Source: Bradyrhizobium sp. RD5-C2
Lineage (GTDB): Bacteria > Pseudomonadota > Alphaproteobacteria > Rhizobiales > Xanthobacteraceae
Assembly (NCBI RefSeq): GCF_019972155.1
Contig: NZ_BOVL01000003.1
Span: forward strand, 1 to 41,134
Direction of reading: 5' to 3'
DNA length: 41,134 nt
Shown here: piece by piece, positions 1 through 7,690 of the stretch
Layout: each line of letters begins with the position of its first letter
Numbering within the stretch: position 1 is the stretch's first letter
Notes under the pieces: generated by a model
Databases searched by the model: none
Told to the model about the DNA's origin: nothing
Seen by the model: only the letters and a program-made list of their open reading frames with translations
Made by a program: the position numbers and the translations under genes

Positions 1-100
1 CCAGGAAGCTGCTGACGGTCCTCAATGCCATCATGCGAGACCGAAAGCCGTACCTGCAAACCAAACCAACATAACAGTTGCCGGATCGCGCTTCCCTTGC
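1..100 (+). mobile_element. Right end of a probable IS110-family insertion sequence
   Basis: This is inferred from the transposase tail at 3-74. IS110 elements usually lack terminal inverted repeats and target-site duplications, so the exact end cannot be fixed from the sequence; the boundary given is a guess inside the 44-base gap before the next stop codon. The rest of the element lies left of the window. Confidence 0.4.
3..74 (+). CDS. IS110-family transposase, C-terminal fragment (runs in from the left edge)
   Basis: The first 74 bases read in frame 3 as 23 codons ending in TAA at 72-74. The peptide contains RKLLTVLNAIMRDRKPY, which matches the conserved last helix of IS110-family transposases (a [RK]KLLxxLNAxxRxxxP pattern). 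Those enzymes combine a RuvC-like DEDD domain with a C-terminal Tnp_20 domain carrying the catalytic serine; only the extreme C-terminus lies in the window. The assignment rests on family memory and a short peptide. Whether the element is intact cannot be judged from here. Confidence 0.6.
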   Translation, partial: RKLLTVLNAIMRDRKPYLQTKPT

Positions 101-118
101 CCGGGACGGCAGCGGAAA

Positions 119-601
119 TTACTGCGAGAGATTCCTCAGCAGTAACTCCAGCGCCGCCTTCGCAAACGCCTGCATGTTGGCCTGCCGGTCGCCGCTGGCG
201 GTTTCCAGTGTGATCACCTGTTGCTGCGGACCTGCGACCGCCATGCAGCTATGGCCGGCGGCATCGCCGTAGCGGTTGCCGGTGGGGCCGGCGGCGCCGG
301 TCTCCGACAATCCCCAATCGGTCGAAAGGCGTTCGCGGATCTGCCGCGCCAGCAATTGCGCATAAGGCTCCGACGACGAGCGGAGGCCGCGCATGGCGTC
401 GTCGGGAATGTCCATCAGCGCGCGCCGCGCATCGCGGGTGTAGATCACGCCGCCGCCGAGAAAATAGGCCGATGCGCCGGGCACGGCGAGCAGCGATGCC
501 GAGATCAGCCCGCCGGTGGAGGATTCCGCGACCGCGATCGTCTGCTTGTTCGCGATCAGCTTCGCGGCGACCTGCTCAGCGATGGATATGAGTGCGTTCA
601 T
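119..601 (-). CDS. CinA C-terminal domain protein (PncC-like nicotinamide-nucleotide amidohydrolase)
   Basis: A 160-residue stand-alone CinA C-terminal domain. Family members deamidate nicotinamide mononucleotide to nicotinate mononucleotide in NAD salvage. The AESSTGG motif near residue 29 corresponds to AESCTGG of PncC, whose serine is the nucleophile, and the glycine-rich SETGAAGPTG motif follows near residue 100. The length matches stand-alone PncC proteins (about 160 residues). The frame is open further upstream to 913, but the first 104 codons of that extension are arginine-rich shadow sequence antisense to the next gene. The ATG at 601 has an AGAAAGAG ribosome site. The gene is divergent from the amidohydrolase operon at 776. 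Enzyme activity is inferred from the family. Confidence 0.88.
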   Translation of the reverse strand: MNALISIAEQVAAKLIANKQTIAVAESSTGGLISASLLAVPGASAYFLGGGVIYTRDARRALMDIPDDAMRGLRSSSEPYAQLLARQIRERLSTDWGLSETGAAGPTGNRYGDAAGHSCMAVAGPQQQVITLETASGDRQANMQAFAKAALELLLRNLSQ

Positions 602-775
602 CGGCGCTCTTTCTCGTTGCTTGCCATGAAAATAGCGTGGGGCGTTCTGCCTTCCTAGCACACCACGTAGGCGTCTGCCGAGTTGCGGATATTGGCACGG
701 CCTGCTTGTATGTCGGACAACAACCATGCGACGCCCCCGACAGTTCTTGTGAGAGCGTCTCGCAGAGGAAACACC

Positions 776-1852
776 ATGACGTCGCCGATCGCGGGTGGCG
801 TGGATTGCGATCTGCATCCCGCTGTGCCTCACCTCACCAGCCTGCTGCCGTACCTGAACGACTACTGGCGCGACCAGGTGACGACCCGCGGCATGACCGA
901 CCTGATCTCGCAATCCTATCCGACCAACTCACCGATCGCCTCTCGGCCGGACTGGCGGCCGGCGCAAGGCAAGCCGGGATCGAGCCTTGCCGACATGCAG
1001 CGCCAGGCGCTCGATCGCTTCGGCACGGCCACCGGCATCTGCAATCCGCTCTATGGCGTGCAGATGGTGTTCTCCGAGGACATGGCCGATGCCTTCTGCC
1101 GCGCGCTGAACGACTGGCTGGTCAAGGAATGGCTCGACAAAGACGATCGCCTGCGTGGTTCGATCGTGATCCCCGTTCAGAGCATCGAGAAGGCGGTCGC
1201 CGAAATCGAGCGGTGTGCGCCGGACAAGCGCTTCGTGCAGGTGCTGATGCTCGTGATGGGCGACATGCCGCTCGGCAAGCGTCACTACTGGCCGATCTAC
1301 GCCGCGGCCGAACGGCTCGGCCTGCCGATCGGCATCCATGCCGGCAGCGCCTATCACAACCCGCCGACCTCGGTCGGCTGGGGCTCCTATCACATCGAGG
1401 ATTACGTCGCGCAGGCGCAGGCGTTCCAGACCCAGCTCACCAGCCTGATCGTCGAGGGCGTGTTCGCGCGCCATCCGAATCTGAAGATGGTGATGCTGGA
1501 GTCCGGCTTCACCTGGCTGCCGCCGTTCCTGTGGCGGCTGCACAAGTTCTGGCGCGGCGTGCGTATGGAAACACCGTGGGTCGACCGCGCGCCGCTGGAG
1601 ATTGTGCGTAGCAACATCCGTTTCTCGCTGCAGCCGGTCGACGCGCCGCCAGACGGCGACACCTTGAACCGGCTGTTCGACCATATGCAGTCGGACGAAT
1701 TGATCCTATTCTCGACCGACTACCCGCACTGGCAGTTCGACGGTGACGAGGTGCTGCCGAAGGGGTTATCGCAGGATCTGGTCCGCAAGATCATGATCGA
1801 CAATCCGCATGCGACCTATCCGCGCTTGCAGGTGAAGGAGACGACGCCATGA
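776..1852 (+). CDS. Amidohydrolase 2-family metal-dependent hydrolase/decarboxylase (first of a tandem pair)
   Basis: A 358-residue TIM-barrel protein of the amidohydrolase 2 family (PF04909), which includes ACMSD, 5-carboxyvanillate and gamma-resorcylate decarboxylases. Visible metal-site elements are DCDLH near residue 10 (DxH where many members have HxH), GIHAGS near 190 and STDYPHW near 320 for the strand-8 aspartate. The upstream ATG at 683 is in frame, but the ATG at 776 has an AGAGGA site 7 bases before it and immediately precedes the barrel. The stop overlaps the next start (ATGA at 1849-1852), so the two amidohydrolases are translationally coupled. The substrate is unknown. The Rieske gene downstream suggests an oxidative, perhaps aromatic, pathway; that is inference. 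Confidence 0.88.
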   Translation: MTSPIAGGVDCDLHPAVPHLTSLLPYLNDYWRDQVTTRGMTDLISQSYPTNSPIASRPDWRPAQGKPGSSLADMQRQALDRFGTATGICNPLYGVQMVFSEDMADAFCRALNDWLVKEWLDKDDRLRGSIVIPVQSIEKAVAEIERCAPDKRFVQVLMLVMGDMPLGKRHYWPIYAAAERLGLPIGIHAGSAYHNPPTSVGWGSYHIEDYVAQAQAFQTQLTSLIVEGVFARHPNLKMVMLESGFTWLPPFLWRLHKFWRGVRMETPWVDRAPLEIVRSNIRFSLQPVDAPPDGDTLNRLFDHMQSDELILFSTDYPHWQFDGDEVLPKGLSQDLVRKIMIDNPHATYPRLQVKETTP

Positions 1853-2958
1853 ACATCCAGATTCGGGAACGTCCCGACGGGGCCGCGTCGACCAGCGTCA
1901 AGACCGCGATCGCCGATTGCGACATCCATCCGGCACGCGCGACCAAGGACGAACTGCATCCTTATCTGGCCAAGCGCTGGCACAGCCATCTCGAAACCTT
2001 CGGCGTCCATCCCTATCAGGGCATGATGGAGGGGCCGCCCTATCCGAAGGCGCAGCCGAATGCCTCGCGCCGCGATGCCTATCCGCCGGAAGGCGGCCCG
2101 CAGGGCTCGTCGCTGTCCTTCATGCAGAAGCAGCACCTCGATCCCAACAATGTCGCGCTCGGCGTGCTCAACCCGCTCAACACCGGGCAGGGCATCCGCA
2201 ACCAGGATCTCGCCGGCGCGATCTGCGCGGCGGTCAACGACTGGCAGATCGAGAAATGGACCAGCAAGGATTCGCGCCTCAAGGGCTCGGTCGTCGTCGC
2301 CAATGAGGACGGCGTCTCGGCCGCGGCCGAAATCCGCAGGCGCGCCGGCGACAGCAATTTCGTCCAGGTGCTGCTGCTGAGCCGCAATGTCGAGCCGCTC
2401 GGCCAGCGCCGTTACTGGCCGATCTATGAGGCGGCGCAGGAGGTGGGATTGCCGATCGGCGTGCACGCCTTCGGCTTCGGCGGCAACCCGATTACCGCCT
2501 CGGGCTGGCCGAGCTATTACATCGAGGAGATGGTCGGGCATTCGCAGTGCCAGCAGACCGCGCTGGCGAGCCTCGTGCTCGAGGGCGTGTTCGAGCGCTT
2601 CCCGAAACTGAAGATGGTGATGGTCGAGGCCGGGTTCGGCTGGGCGCCGTCGCTGGCGTGGCGGCTCGACAAGGTGTTTGCGCGGCTGCACGCCGAGGTG
2701 CCGCATCTGAAGCGCAAGCCGTCCGAATATATCCGCGATCACATCTGGTGGACGACGCAGCCGATGGAAGATCCGGAGAGCCGCGACCATCTATTCCAGA
2801 CCATCGAGTGGATCGGCTGGGACAAGCTGCTGTTCGCGACCGACTACCCGCATTGGGATTACGACGAGCCGTCGCGGGTCCTGCCGGCCGGCGTCAGCGA
2901 CGCCAACCGCAAGGCGTTCTATCTCGACAATGCGAAGCAGCTGTACGGTATCGCATGA
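1849..2958 (+). CDS. Amidohydrolase 2-family metal-dependent hydrolase/decarboxylase (second of a tandem pair)
   Basis: A 369-residue paralogue of the preceding gene. Shared landmarks are DCDIHP near residue 25, the RYWPIYEAA segment, GVHAFG near 205, FPKLKMVMVEAGF, and ATDYPHWD near 330. It has an extra N-terminal segment of about 20 residues. The start overlaps the previous stop by four bases, so the two proteins are probably made in similar amounts and could form a hetero-oligomer, since this family normally forms dimers. The stop codon lies inside a palindromic repeat (2953-2998), which may have reset the C-terminus. Fold assignment is firm; substrate and chemistry are not readable. Confidence 0.87.
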   Translation: MNIQIRERPDGAASTSVKTAIADCDIHPARATKDELHPYLAKRWHSHLETFGVHPYQGMMEGPPYPKAQPNASRRDAYPPEGGPQGSSLSFMQKQHLDPNNVALGVLNPLNTGQGIRNQDLAGAICAAVNDWQIEKWTSKDSRLKGSVVVANEDGVSAAAEIRRRAGDSNFVQVLLLSRNVEPLGQRRYWPIYEAAQEVGLPIGVHAFGFGGNPITASGWPSYYIEEMVGHSQCQQTALASLVLEGVFERFPKLKMVMVEAGFGWAPSLAWRLDKVFARLHAEVPHLKRKPSEYIRDHIWWTTQPMEDPESRDHLFQTIEWIGWDKLLFATDYPHWDYDEPSRVLPAGVSDANRKAFYLDNAKQLYGIA

Positions 2959-2998
2959 TCCGGAAAAGTGGGAACCGGTTTTCCGAATCAGATCATGC
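2953..2998. repeat. Palindromic intergenic element overlapping a stop codon
   Basis: The outer arms GCATGATC (2953-2960) and GATCATGC (2991-2998) are exact inverted repeats, with a second pair CGGAAAA (2961-2967) and TTTTCCG (2979-2985) inside. I recall near-identical elements as frequent in Bradyrhizobium and Rhodopseudomonas genomes. It contains the TGA (2956-2958) of the upstream amidohydrolase and sits just before the Rieske gene. Confidence 0.75.
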
Positions 2999-3012
2999 GT
3001 GAGAACAACTAG

Positions 3013-3426
3013 ATGGCGCGTCATGTGATTGCCCCGGTGGACGAACTGCCGCCGGGTTCGCGAAAATTCCTCGAGATCGACGGACGGCCGATCGCCGTCT
3101 TCAACGTCAAGGGCGAGTTCTTCGGCCTGTTGAACCGCTGTCCGCATCAAGGCGCGGCGCTGTGCGAGGGGCCGCTGATCGGGCTTGCCTCGTCGTCAGA
3201 CCCCGGCGAGATCGAATACACCAAGCTCGGCGAGATCCTGCGTTGTCCCTGGCACGGCTGGGAGTTCGACATCCGCACCGGCCAGTCCTATTGCGACCCG
3301 CGCCGCTTCCGCGTGCGCGCCTACCCCGTCAGCGTCGAGCCGGGCACCAATGTGGTGAAGGGGCCGTATGTCGCTGAGACCATCAAGGTCGCGGTCGAAA
3401 GCGACTACGTCGTGGTGGATCTCTGA
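3013..3426 (+). CDS. Rieske [2Fe-2S] protein
   Basis: A 137-residue soluble Rieske protein. The cluster ligands are C43 and H45 (CPH) and C78 and H81 (CPWH), followed by the usual GWEFD. The 32 residues between the two boxes are about twice the 15-17 of typical Rieske ferredoxins, so there is an inserted loop (about residues 54-72). I recall such loops in Rieske proteins encoded beside amidohydrolases. It has no signal peptide or membrane segment, so it is cytoplasmic. It probably carries electrons for an oxygenase or reductase, but no oxygenase gene is in the window. It is the third gene of the amidohydrolase operon (54-base gap). The ribosome site before 3013 is weak. Confidence 0.9.
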   Translation: MARHVIAPVDELPPGSRKFLEIDGRPIAVFNVKGEFFGLLNRCPHQGAALCEGPLIGLASSSDPGEIEYTKLGEILRCPWHGWEFDIRTGQSYCDPRRFRVRAYPVSVEPGTNVVKGPYVAETIKVAVESDYVVVDL

Positions 3427-3444
3427 CCACCCGTTATTCCAGTT

Positions 3445-3543
3445 GTCATTCCGGGGCGTCGCGAAGCGGCGAGCCCGGAATCCATTCCACCGCTTGTTCT
3501 CCCGCCCGATGGATTCCGGGTTCGCTTCGCGCCCCGGAATGAC
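3445..3543. repeat. Long inverted repeat of the GTCATTCCGGG family, between convergent genes
   Basis: It begins GTCATTCCGGGGC and ends GCCCCGGAATGAC, with inner arms CCCGGAATCCAT and ATGGATTCCGGG. The same family occurs at 29754-29859 and 31037-31125. It lies between the convergent ends of the Rieske and tcuB genes, where the hairpin could end or stabilise transcripts from both sides. Confidence 0.8.
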
Positions 3544-3555
3544 GGCGGTTGGAAC

Positions 3556-4668
3556 TTACTCCGCCTTGCCTTGCATCACCTGGCGTTCCCGCGCGTAGCG
3601 CACCAGCGCGACGAAGCGGTAGATGCCGTGCACGAACTTTCCGTAGGGCATGGTGATGAACAGCGCGAACACCACGCCGAGATGCAGCGCGAGTAGCGGG
3701 CCCATCGCGGCGCTCTCGCGCCACAGCAGCAAGGCAAGGCCGGTAATGCTGGTCAGGAACAGCATCAGGATGAATGCGGTGTCCATGTCCATCTGCTGCG
3801 CGTCGACCAGCACGCGGTCGCGTTTCCATTTCTCGCTGAGCAGCCCGATCGGGCCGACCACGAGGCCGATGCCGCCGAGCGTGCCGAGCACCACCGGCAG
3901 GTCCCACCACGCATAGGGCGCCTCGCGCGCCAGCAGGTAGTGGTACAGCGTGCCGACGCAGGTGGCGGCGAAGCACAGGGCGAAGCCGTAGAAGGTGAAG
4001 TGGTGATACAGCTTGCGGCGGTCGGTCGGGTGATCGTCCTCGTTGAAGCAGCCGACGCCGCCGCCGTCGAGGTAGCGCAGCTCGCCGGCGTCACGGACCG
4101 CCTGCAGCAGCGATCTTGCGTCGGTCTTCATGCCGACGGGCTCGCCGATATCGCGCCAGAACGCCCGCACGCCCATCACCAGCGCGAGGATCGCGTAGAG
4201 CAACGCGGCGCCGAACAGCAGCGCCATCGCATTGTGCGGCATCAGTTTGTAGAATGCGCCGGGCCCGGTGTGGATGCCCGTGAGCGCGCCGCGGTCGTTG
4301 ATCGCGGCGAAGCCGAAGATGAAGGCGGCGACGCTGATTGCTGCGATCAGGCTGATGACGAGGCCGTTGCGCGCGAACGCGCCCGCAAAGGCACGCGGCC
4401 AGGCGTAGGCGGCGTAGGACTCGGCGCGCGCCACCGCCAGCGTCTTCGGGACGTTGACGTTGAATTCGTGCGGTGGCGAGAACTGGCAGTCGGTGTAGCA
4501 GGCGCCGCAGGCGTGGCAGAGGTTGGCGAGATAGTTGAGATCTCCGTCGGAGAAGGCGCGCCGCATCTCCATCGCGGGAAACACCGCGCACAGGCCCTCG
4601 CAATAACGGCAGGAATTGCACACCGTCATCAGACGGTCGGCTTCCTGCAAGATCCTCGTCCCGTGCAT
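3556..4668 (-). CDS. tcuB: Tricarballylate utilisation 4Fe-4S membrane protein TcuB
   Basis: A 370-residue protein with two four-cysteine iron-sulfur motifs: CNSCRYCEGLC (C17, C20, C23, C27) and CHACGACYTDC (C51, C54, C57, C61). About six hydrophobic segments follow. In Salmonella, TcuB reoxidises the reduced FAD of TcuA and passes electrons to the membrane; the cysteine layout and membrane part fit that role. It directly follows tcuA. The frame also has an ATG at 4698 that would overlap tcuA by 14 bases; I chose 4668 because of the AAGG site upstream and because the family puts the first cysteine motif 15-20 residues from the start. The start is uncertain, the identity is not. Confidence 0.9.
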   Translation of the reverse strand: MHGTRILQEADRLMTVCNSCRYCEGLCAVFPAMEMRRAFSDGDLNYLANLCHACGACYTDCQFSPPHEFNVNVPKTLAVARAESYAAYAWPRAFAGAFARNGLVISLIAAISVAAFIFGFAAINDRGALTGIHTGPGAFYKLMPHNAMALLFGAALLYAILALVMGVRAFWRDIGEPVGMKTDARSLLQAVRDAGELRYLDGGGVGCFNEDDHPTDRRKLYHHFTFYGFALCFAATCVGTLYHYLLAREAPYAWWDLPVVLGTLGGIGLVVGPIGLLSEKWKRDRVLVDAQQMDMDTAFILMLFLTSITGLALLLWRESAAMGPLLALHLGVVFALFITMPYGKFVHGIYRFVALVRYARERQVMQGKAE

Positions 4669-4684
4669 CGCGCCAGCCTTGTCC

Positions 4685-6085
4685 TCAGTTCCGCGCATTC
4701 TTCGCCGCTTCCCGTCCGGCGACGCGGCCGAACACGCTGCCGATGGTCATGCCGATGCCGGCGGCGTAGCCCTTGCCGAGCACGTTGCCGGCCATGATCT
4801 CGCCGGCGGCGAACATGTTGGCCGACGGCTTGCCGTCCTTCATCAGCATCCGCGACTGCTTGTTCACGCGGGTGCCGAGATAGGTGAAGGTGATGCCGGG
4901 CCGCACCGGATAGGCGAGATAGGGCGGCGTCTCGATCTTGCGCGCCCAATGCGTCTTCGGCGGCGTGATGCCTTGGGTAGCGCAGTCGTCGAGGATCGTG
5001 TGGTCGAACGTGCCGGGCTGCACCGCGGCGTTGAAGTCCGTGATGGTCTTTTCCAGTGCTGATGCATCGAGCTCGAGCTTGCCGGCGAGCTCGGCGATCG
5101 TCGCGCCCGCGATCGGCGGAAACAGCGTCGGCATGAAGCTGGTCACGACGGTGGAATCGAAGATGATGTAGGCGATCTGGTCCGGCTGTGCGGCGACCAG
5201 GCGGCCCCAGATCGCGTAGCGCTTCGGCCAGATGTCCTCGCCTTCATCATAGAAGCGCTCGGCATGCTTGTTGACGACGATGCCGAACACGACCGAGTCG
5301 TGGCGGGTGATGATGCCGCCGTCGAATTTCGGCGCACGCGCATCGATCGCCACCGCATGGCATTGCGTGGGATCGCCGATCTCCTGCACGCCCTTGGCGA
5401 GCAGCATCTTGAGGATCGCGCCGCGGTTATAGGGCGTGCCGCGGATCAGGAAATTGTCGGCGGCCTCGCCCCAATATTGCTTCAGCCATTCGATATTGGC
5501 CTCGAAGCCGCCGGCCGCCGCGACCAGCGTCGAGGCGCGCACCTCGGTCTTGCCGCCGACCGGCTGCTTCAGCTGCGCCGACAGGAACATGCCGTCCTCG
5601 ATCACGAGATCGATCACCTCGGCATCGTAGAGGACGTCGACGCCGAGCTCCTCGGCGGTGCGATAGAGTGCGTTCAGCATCGCGCGGCCGCCGCCGAGGA
5701 AGAACGAGTTGGTGCGGCCAAGGCTGAGCGTGCCGCCGAGCGAGGGCTGCCAGCGCACGCCCTGTTCGACGATCCAGTTCAATATGTCCTTGGACTCGTG
5801 GATCATGAAGCGGGCCAGTTCCTCGTCGGTCTGGCCGCCGGTCACCAGCAGCAAATCCTTCCAGAACTCCTCCTCGGTGTAGGGGCCGGTGAGGATCTCG
5901 GTCGCCGCGTCATGGGCGCAGCGCATGTTGCGGGTGTGGCGGGTGTTGCCGCCGCGGTAGAATTTCGGGGCGCCCTCCAGCACCAGTACGGAGGCGCCGG
6001 CGCGCCGTGCGCTGATCGCAGCGCAAAGGGCGGCGTTGCCGCCGCCGATCACCAGCACGTCGAACCTGCGCGTCAGATCAACCAT
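4685..6085 (-). CDS. tcuA: FAD-dependent tricarballylate dehydrogenase TcuA
   Basis: A 466-residue flavoprotein of the succinate dehydrogenase/fumarate reductase flavoprotein superfamily. The N-terminal VIGGGNAAL (about 12-20) is the FAD-binding Rossmann motif, and GGNTRHTRNMRCAH follows near 45, a hallmark of TcuA. A second dinucleotide-type motif, AAGEIMAGNVLGKGYAAG, lies near the C-terminus. The family enzyme oxidises tricarballylate to cis-aconitate, which enters the TCA cycle. Genes run MFS transporter, tcuA, tcuB on the minus strand with short gaps, as an operon. The ATG at 6085 has an AAGAG site. I see no truncation. Confidence 0.92.
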   Translation of the reverse strand: MVDLTRRFDVLVIGGGNAALCAAISARRAGASVLVLEGAPKFYRGGNTRHTRNMRCAHDAATEILTGPYTEEEFWKDLLLVTGGQTDEELARFMIHESKDILNWIVEQGVRWQPSLGGTLSLGRTNSFFLGGGRAMLNALYRTAEELGVDVLYDAEVIDLVIEDGMFLSAQLKQPVGGKTEVRASTLVAAAGGFEANIEWLKQYWGEAADNFLIRGTPYNRGAILKMLLAKGVQEIGDPTQCHAVAIDARAPKFDGGIITRHDSVVFGIVVNKHAERFYDEGEDIWPKRYAIWGRLVAAQPDQIAYIIFDSTVVTSFMPTLFPPIAGATIAELAGKLELDASALEKTITDFNAAVQPGTFDHTILDDCATQGITPPKTHWARKIETPPYLAYPVRPGITFTYLGTRVNKQSRMLMKDGKPSANMFAAGEIMAGNVLGKGYAAGIGMTIGSVFGRVAGREAAKNARN

Positions 6086-6164
6086 GCGCTCTTGTTATCG
6101 TTGTTGGCATGGAAAGCAACATGTCGGGGCAGGCGATCGGCCTGCCCCAATTGCATGCACAGAA

Positions 6165-7493
6165 TCAGGCCGCAACCGTCTCGCGCTGCTCGATGGTCTG
6201 GCCGCCACGGTAGACGATTAGCGCGGCGATGATGCCGAGAACAGCGCCGAACATCAGCCAGTAGGCCGGCGAGGCCTTGTCCTGCCCGGTCATGGCGATC
6301 AGCTTGGTCGCGACAAAGGGAGTCGACGTGCCGAATATGCCCGCCGCCAACGCGAACGCGATCGAGAAGCAGGTGGTGCGGACATGCGCCGGCACGATCT
6401 CGACCAGGCATCCCAGCATCGTGCCGCTGTAGACGCCAAAGTAGAACGAGAACATCATCTGCACAGCCAGCAGTTTTCCGAGCGTGGGCTCATGCGCGAG
6501 CCACGACAGTGCCGGGTAGGCGGTCACGAACGACAGGCTCGCGATCGCGATCAGCACCGGCTTGCGGCCGATTCGATCGGACAGCGCGCCGCCGACCGGA
6601 TTCCAGATGAAATTCGTTACCGCAACGAGCAGGGTCACCAGCAGTGTCCCGGAGGCCGAAAGGTGCAGTTCCTTGCCGAAGCCGGGCGCATATACGGTGA
6701 TGAAATAGAACGTCGTGGTGGTCAGGACCGCGATCATCATGCCCAGGATGACGATGCGCCAGTTCTCGAGTGCCGAGGCGAACACTTCGCTTGGCGTCGG
6801 GTGCTTCTTCATGGCCAGGAAGGCCGGCGTCTCCTCGAGCGAACGCCGCAACATGAAGATCACGGGAATGATGAGGCATCCGATGAAGAACGGGATGCGC
6901 CATTTGGCGACGCCGCCGCCGATCGCATCCAGGAAAGTGTCGCCCGGAATCACCTCTCTCAGGACGAAGCCGATCACGGCCGCAACAAAGATGGCGACCT
7001 GCTGGCTGGAGGATTGAAACGAGGTGTAGAATCCGCGGTTGCCGGGCGTCGCGATCTCGGAGAGATAAACGGAGACGCCGCCCAGTTCGACGCCGGCGGA
7101 GAAGCCCTGGATCAGCCGGCCAATCAGCACGATGATCGTTGCGGCAATGCCGATCGATGCGTAGGACGGGCAGAAGGCGATCACCACCGTGCCAAGCGCC
7201 ATCAGCGCGAGCGTCACGATCAGGCCCCGGCGGCGGCCGATGCGATCGATGTAGGAGCCGAGCACGACCGCGCCCACAGGACGCATCAGCGCGCCGAGCC
7301 AGAATACGCCATAGGCATTGAGCAGCGCCGCGGTCTCGTTCTGGGCGGGGAAGAATGCTTTCGCGATGTCCTGCGCATAGAAGCCGAACAGGAAGAAGTC
7401 GAATTGCTCGAGGAAATTGCCGCTGGTCGCACGCAGGATGGCGCCGAGACGCGACTTGATTTGCGGTGCTTGCGATGAACTCGACTGCGACAT
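6165..7493 (-). CDS. MFS metabolite:H+ symporter, probable tricarballylate/citrate importer (TcuC-like)
   Basis: A 442-residue twelve-helix major facilitator of the metabolite:H+ symporter family. Between helices 2 and 3 it has the loop signature GSYIDRIGRRRG (about 80-91), and GALSDRIGRKP near residue 305 is the matching loop in the second half. The N-terminal ATSGNFLEQFDFFLFGFYA resembles citrate and dicarboxylate symporters. Salmonella TcuC belongs to the same family, and the position directly upstream of tcuAB supports the same role. The frame starts at 7517, but GGAGG lies nine bases before the ATG at 7493, which I take as the start. Substrate is inferred from context. Confidence 0.88.
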   Translation of the reverse strand: MSQSSSSQAPQIKSRLGAILRATSGNFLEQFDFFLFGFYAQDIAKAFFPAQNETAALLNAYGVFWLGALMRPVGAVVLGSYIDRIGRRRGLIVTLALMALGTVVIAFCPSYASIGIAATIIVLIGRLIQGFSAGVELGGVSVYLSEIATPGNRGFYTSFQSSSQQVAIFVAAVIGFVLREVIPGDTFLDAIGGGVAKWRIPFFIGCLIIPVIFMLRRSLEETPAFLAMKKHPTPSEVFASALENWRIVILGMMIAVLTTTTFYFITVYAPGFGKELHLSASGTLLVTLLVAVTNFIWNPVGGALSDRIGRKPVLIAIASLSFVTAYPALSWLAHEPTLGKLLAVQMMFSFYFGVYSGTMLGCLVEIVPAHVRTTCFSIAFALAAGIFGTSTPFVATKLIAMTGQDKASPAYWLMFGAVLGIIAALIVYRGGQTIEQRETVAA

Positions 7494-7520
7494 AACGCCC
7501 ATTCCTCCCCGTGACACAAA

Positions 7521-7562
7521 GGCCGGCGCAAATTGTCTCGCCGGCCAAGGCAGTTAACTGCC
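7521..7562. promoter_or_regulatory. Two palindromes upstream of the MFS-tcuA-tcuB operon
   Basis: GGCCGGCG (7521-7528) and CGCCGGCC (7539-7546) form a hairpin with a ten-base loop. GGCAGTTAACTGCC (7549-7562) is a perfect 14-base palindrome. They lie 28-69 bases upstream of the transporter start, in the gap after the LysR gene. The palindrome is a candidate regulator site; the hairpin could be a leader structure. This is seen in sequence only, with no evidence of binding. Confidence 0.4.
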
Positions 7563-7690
7563 ATATGCGGCAATTTGGCACGGCTGTTCGGCGCGACCAA
7601 CCCGAAATCACGCCGCCGCCATTGGAAAAAAGCCGTAGGTGGAAATCTCGGAGCGCTTTCGCACGCAGCTTCAGCGCCGCGTGCGCCGCA

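Noticed and set aside
691..710. Sigma-54-like TTGGCACGGCCTGCTTG before the amidohydrolase operon
   Set aside because: The GG to GC spacing is eight bases, not the required ten, so it does not fit a functional -24/-12 promoter.
602..913. Upstream extension of the CinA-type protein frame to 913
   Set aside because: The extra 104 codons are arginine/histidine-rich and antisense to the first amidohydrolase; the ATG at 601 has a proper ribosome site.
6384..7478. 364-codon plus-strand frame antisense to the MFS transporter
   Set aside because: Charged low-complexity translation with no membrane segments; the transporter is clear on the other strand.
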